Below the pieces are notes generated by a model that had not been told where the DNA came from, searched no databases, and was given only the letters and a program-made list of their open reading frames with translations. The position numbers and the translations under genes are program-made. A stretch of DNA of 64,000 nt from Azophilus sp965199705 (lineage in GTDB: Bacteria; Pseudomonadota; Gammaproteobacteria; Pseudomonadales; Azotimanducaceae). The stretch lies in assembly GCA_965199705.1 (NCBI GenBank), contig OZ241359.1:992001-1056000 (forward strand), written 5' to 3'. Numbering within the stretch: position 1 is the first letter of the stretch; the number at the start of each line of letters is the position of its first letter. Shown here piece after piece: positions 61,577-64,000 of the stretch.

Positions 61577-62959
61577 TTGCTGAAACGCATCACAATTGGC
61601 GTGATCGGCTGCCTGCTGATGGGCGGGCTGGTCCTTGGCCTCGCGCATTGGCGGTTGGATGCGACGGTGCGAGCCGGGTCGATGGCTGGTCACGCCTGGT
61701 ACAGTCTCAAGGCCGGCGGCGCTCATATCGGGTATCTGTTTACGAACTCGGGGCCTGATCTGGAGGGTCGCTGGGAGTTTCACTCTGATCTCGCGTTTTC
61801 CCTGGATGCACAGGCGCCGGTGCGCATCCGCAAGCGCCTGGTATTCGCCGCGTCGCCGCCCCATGCCCTGATCAAGGCGAGCTACTGGCGCACGCAGGCA
61901 GATGCGCCTCGGCAAGGGGTGGTCTGGGCGGCCGATTCGCAGGATGGTCAGTTGACCTATCATCATGGCGCTGCGGTCAGTCAACGAACGTCCGAATGGC
62001 GCTATGAGCTGGGCGACTATCTGGCTGTCGAGTCCTGGCTGGCGCACGAGGCGCCTGGCCCGGGGGAAGCCAGGGAGGCGTTGGCGCTGGACCTCGATCT
62101 TGGCCGATTGGAGCGCCGGCAGTTCCAGGTGCAGGCGCACAACGAGACGGGCTATCAGCTGGTCAGCGGCGCGCCCATGGCCGCTACCGAGATTCAGTTG
62201 GACGCACGCTTCATGCCGGTCCGGTTTTCACTTGCCGGCCTGTTCGTGCTGGAGAGAACCAGCCGCGCAGAGGCGCTTGCGCCCTGGGGCGAGATGCGTC
62301 TGCCCGAGGTGCGGGTCCTGCTTGATCGCGCCTTGCCGGACCACGGGCGCATCGGCAGCCTGCGCCTGGTCTGGGATGGGCCATCCGATCTGGCTGAGAT
62401 CTGGCCAGAGGCGCAGCGTCAGGCCGGGGAGTGGCGGCTTGACGCGCCGCTCATATCCAGCCCGAATCCCGACACCTTTCGGCAAGAGACGCTTGCCTAT
62501 CCAGTGCGCCATGTGGCCGTTCAGCGGCTCCTGCGCGAAGCGCTGCCCGGGGCGCAGACGGGGCCGGCAGCGCTGGCGCAATTGGTACGCTTCGTCCACG
62601 GTCATGTGGCCTATCGTGGCGATGCGAGGCCGGCTTCGGTGCTGGAGACCTTGCGTCAGCGCACCGGCAACTGTACTGAACTGGCAGATCTCCTGACGAC
62701 CCTGGCGCGGGCGAACGGCTGGCCGGCGCGCACGATTTCCGGCGTTGCTTACTCTGCCGAGCCGAGCCCGGCACTGGTGCAGCATGCCTGGAACGAAGTA
62801 TTCCTGGAGGGCGCCTGGCGCGTTGTCGATTCGACCTGGAATCAGAGTCGGGCGGACGCTGCCAGGTTGCCGCTACGCCCCGGCGCGGCGCAAAGATTGG
62901 CGGAGATAGTCGGGCGTGCGCCCTTGCAGCTTCGAGTCGCCGGATATCACTACCACTGA
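61577..62959 (+). CDS. transglutaminase-like domain protein, membrane-anchored
   Basis: The protein has 460 residues. The N-terminal segment IGVIGCLLMGGLVLGLAHW is a membrane anchor. Residues about 40-240 form an all-beta region of unknown kind. The C-terminal transglutaminase core begins near 330, with the Cys in RTGNCTELADLLTTLARANG near 365, the His in LVQHAWNEVFLEG near 405 and the Asp in WRVVDSTWNQSRAD near 418, an intact triad. Such proteins act as periplasmic proteases or cross-linkers. The TTG at 61577 has GGAGGAGGACAGG upstream. Confidence 0.82.
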   Translation: MLKRITIGVIGCLLMGGLVLGLAHWRLDATVRAGSMAGHAWYSLKAGGAHIGYLFTNSGPDLEGRWEFHSDLAFSLDAQAPVRIRKRLVFAASPPHALIKASYWRTQADAPRQGVVWAADSQDGQLTYHHGAAVSQRTSEWRYELGDYLAVESWLAHEAPGPGEAREALALDLDLGRLERRQFQVQAHNETGYQLVSGAPMAATEIQLDARFMPVRFSLAGLFVLERTSRAEALAPWGEMRLPEVRVLLDRALPDHGRIGSLRLVWDGPSDLAEIWPEAQRQAGEWRLDAPLISSPNPDTFRQETLAYPVRHVAVQRLLREALPGAQTGPAALAQLVRFVHGHVAYRGDARPASVLETLRQRTGNCTELADLLTTLARANGWPARTISGVAYSAEPSPALVQHAWNEVFLEGAWRVVDSTWNQSRADAARLPLRPGAAQRLAEIVGRAPLQLRVAGYHYH

Positions 62960-63198
62960 GAGGGCTTTCGATTAGCCCGCAAGGCGCCTCGCAGGCTCTG
63001 GCGCATATCCACAAACCTTCCAGTTTGCAAGCGTTATTTCTTGATTATTCGGATTCAAGATGGCCGGCGATGCGTGGGCCTGTGCGTCCTTCACGGTGAT
63101 GCGGGAGCGATTCGGGAGAACACCCGGAGTATCGTGCCACACACCCGGCCAGCGGTGCTCGTGCAGAAGGTCGGTCCTGTGATCAGAGAGGAATGCTC

Positions 63199-63540
63199 AT
63201 GGAGAAGCGTGTCATTGTTGGAGTCGGCTTCGCCGCAGCGGTGGTTGAGGGGTTGCTGCCCGGCGCAGTGCCAATGGGCCTGCTGCCGCTGTTGCTGGTG
63301 ATTCTTGGCCTGGTTTACGGCGTGATTGTCCTGGATGCCGAGAATTGCACGGACGTTCTGGTGCTGGCGGTTGCTGTTATGGCGGTTGCGTCCAGCGGCG
63401 TCCTGAGTCACCTGGCAGTCGGCGACATGAATCAGATCGGAGACGTGCTGAACCGCATTCTCGGGCAATTCGCCATCTTGCTTGGTGGCGTGGTGGTTGC
63501 CGTGCTTGGGGTTCGCACGATCAACCGCATCAAGGGGTAG
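63199..63540 (+). CDS. small membrane protein, unknown function
   Basis: The protein has 113 residues from the ATG at 63199, which has AGAGAGGAA at a good distance; ATG 63193 is too close to it. Four hydrophobic helices are visible: VIVGVGFAAAVVEGLL, GLLPLLLVILGLVYGVIVL, VLVLAVAVMAVASSGVL and FAILLGGVVVAVLGVRTI. I recognise no family. It is separated from neighbours by 200-300 bases on each side. The upstream gap 62960-63198 has no clear feature. Confidence 0.75.
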   Translation: MEKRVIVGVGFAAAVVEGLLPGAVPMGLLPLLLVILGLVYGVIVLDAENCTDVLVLAVAVMAVASSGVLSHLAVGDMNQIGDVLNRILGQFAILLGGVVVAVLGVRTINRIKG

Positions 63541-63560
63541 GCGGGAAGTCTGCTCGCCGG

Positions 63561-63586
63561 GGCGTCGGGCTTTCCGGGCCGACGCC
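63561..63586. terminator. hairpin after the small membrane protein gene
   Basis: GGCGTCGG at 63561-63568 pairs perfectly with CCGACGCC at 63579-63586 around a short loop. It lies 20 bases after the stop. No T-tract follows, so it may be a weak or Rho-assisted terminator. The rest of the 311-base gap to 63851 has no gene I can support. TTGACG at 63816 and TATTGA at 63839 (17-base spacer) could be a promoter for the next gene. Confidence 0.45.
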
Positions 63587-63851
63587 CTGCGGGCGTTGCT
63601 GCGCCTGAGGTTGTGGGCCTGCGCGGTTCCGGCGAACGGTTCCGTGCAGCGTGTCGGCGCACGGGCTGATCCTTGCCAGGCGTCGAGACCACCGCCCGTG
63701 CCGAGGTTTGATCGCTCGTGCTGTTTTCCGTCCGAGGATCCAAGATCAACTGGCAGTGGGCCTGGTAGCAGCCGATCCATACAATTCCGAGAGGTACTGA
63801 AGCCCGTACACGGACTTGACGGCAAGCCGGGCGAAGCGTATTGATGGGACC

Positions 63852-64000
63852 ATGAGATACAGGCGTTCATGGCTTGCAGCGGTATTGTCCGTCGGCGTGA
63901 CGATGGGCGGTGTGGTCTGCGCCTGTGCGGCAATTCCCCTGGATGCCGGGGCGGGTGACGCGCACCAGCATCATGCGGCGCCAGACACAGCCTCCTGCGA
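63852..64000 (+). CDS. secreted or lipoprotein, N-terminal end (partial)
   Basis: The frame starts with ATG at 63852 (MRYRRSWLAAVLSVGVTMGG) and runs off the end of the window. Two or three basic residues, a hydrophobic stretch and VVCACAAI make a signal peptide, possibly lipobox-like with Cys. The mature start is His-rich (DAHQHHAAPDTASC), as in some metal-binding envelope proteins. GATGGGAC lies close to the ATG. Function is unknown. Confidence 0.55.
   Translation, partial: MRYRRSWLAAVLSVGVTMGGVVCACAAIPLDAGAGDAHQHHAAPDTASC

Overview
The window is about 64 kb of GC-rich chromosome from a Gram-negative bacterium, most likely an environmental gammaproteobacterium. BamA, PlsB, a GspC/D/N secretion set and RseP indicate an outer membrane. 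The divergent arrangement map-glnD-dapC-(dapD-dapE) versus rpsB-tsf-pyrH-frr-uppS-cdsA-rseP-bamA is a classic gammaproteobacterial layout (known from Pseudomonas-type genomes). Non-ATG starts are frequent: TTG for rpsB, pyrH, glnD, dapC and others. I cannot name the genus. No rRNA, tRNA or CRISPR array was seen.

Region 1 (1-22.3 kb) is core metabolism. It holds a PfkB kinase/nucleoside phosphorylase pair, a decayed transposase, moeA, tsaB, a REPIN-like hairpin element and an SDR gene. A long minus-strand run follows: map, glnD, dapC, sulfatase, delta-type carbonic anhydrase, dapD, dapE, gspN, gspC, gspD, plsB, fumC. The lysine/diaminopimelate genes dapC, dapD and dapE are split by the sulfatase and carbonic anhydrase, and part of the type II secretion machinery is translationally coupled to dapE. 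Region 2 (22.3-33.4 kb) is the translation/envelope cluster rpsB to bamA, without the usual dxr, followed by an acyl-CoA dehydrogenase and an epoxide-hydrolase-like protein. A 15-bp tandem repeat sits across the dehydrogenase stop codon.

Region 3 (33.4-49.6 kb) is an accessory island. It contains a DNA methyltransferase whose probable restriction partner is frameshifted and truncated, and two near-identical 2086-bp insertion sequences, each with its own 4-bp target duplication. A 2450-bp IS4-like element carries a transposase with a DruA-like (DUF4338) N-terminal domain. Between the IS copies lies a plus-strand module of a DUF900-type hydrolase, a STAS-like (DUF4325) protein and a small membrane protein. 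A membrane-anchored alpha/beta hydrolase gene is cut into three pieces by two insertion sequences; removing both, with one copy of each target duplication, restores an uninterrupted 577-residue frame. The island also has an internally deleted IS256-type element, a GST and a DUF4143 ATPase preceded by direct repeats.

Region 4 (49.6-64 kb) returns to housekeeping genes: rhomboid protease, hisC, AI-2E-family permease, RhlB-like helicase, class Ic aspartate aminotransferase and argC, then LLM oxidoreductase, lytic transglycosylase, glnS, transglutaminase-like protein and a small membrane protein. Between argC and the LLM gene sits a two-gene cassette, an OLD/AAA15-like ATPase overlapping a DUF4276 (TOPRIM-like) protein. 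This resembles split OLD/PARIS-type phage-defence systems and, with the DruA-transposase fusion and the STAS-like module, is the best candidate here for new biology.
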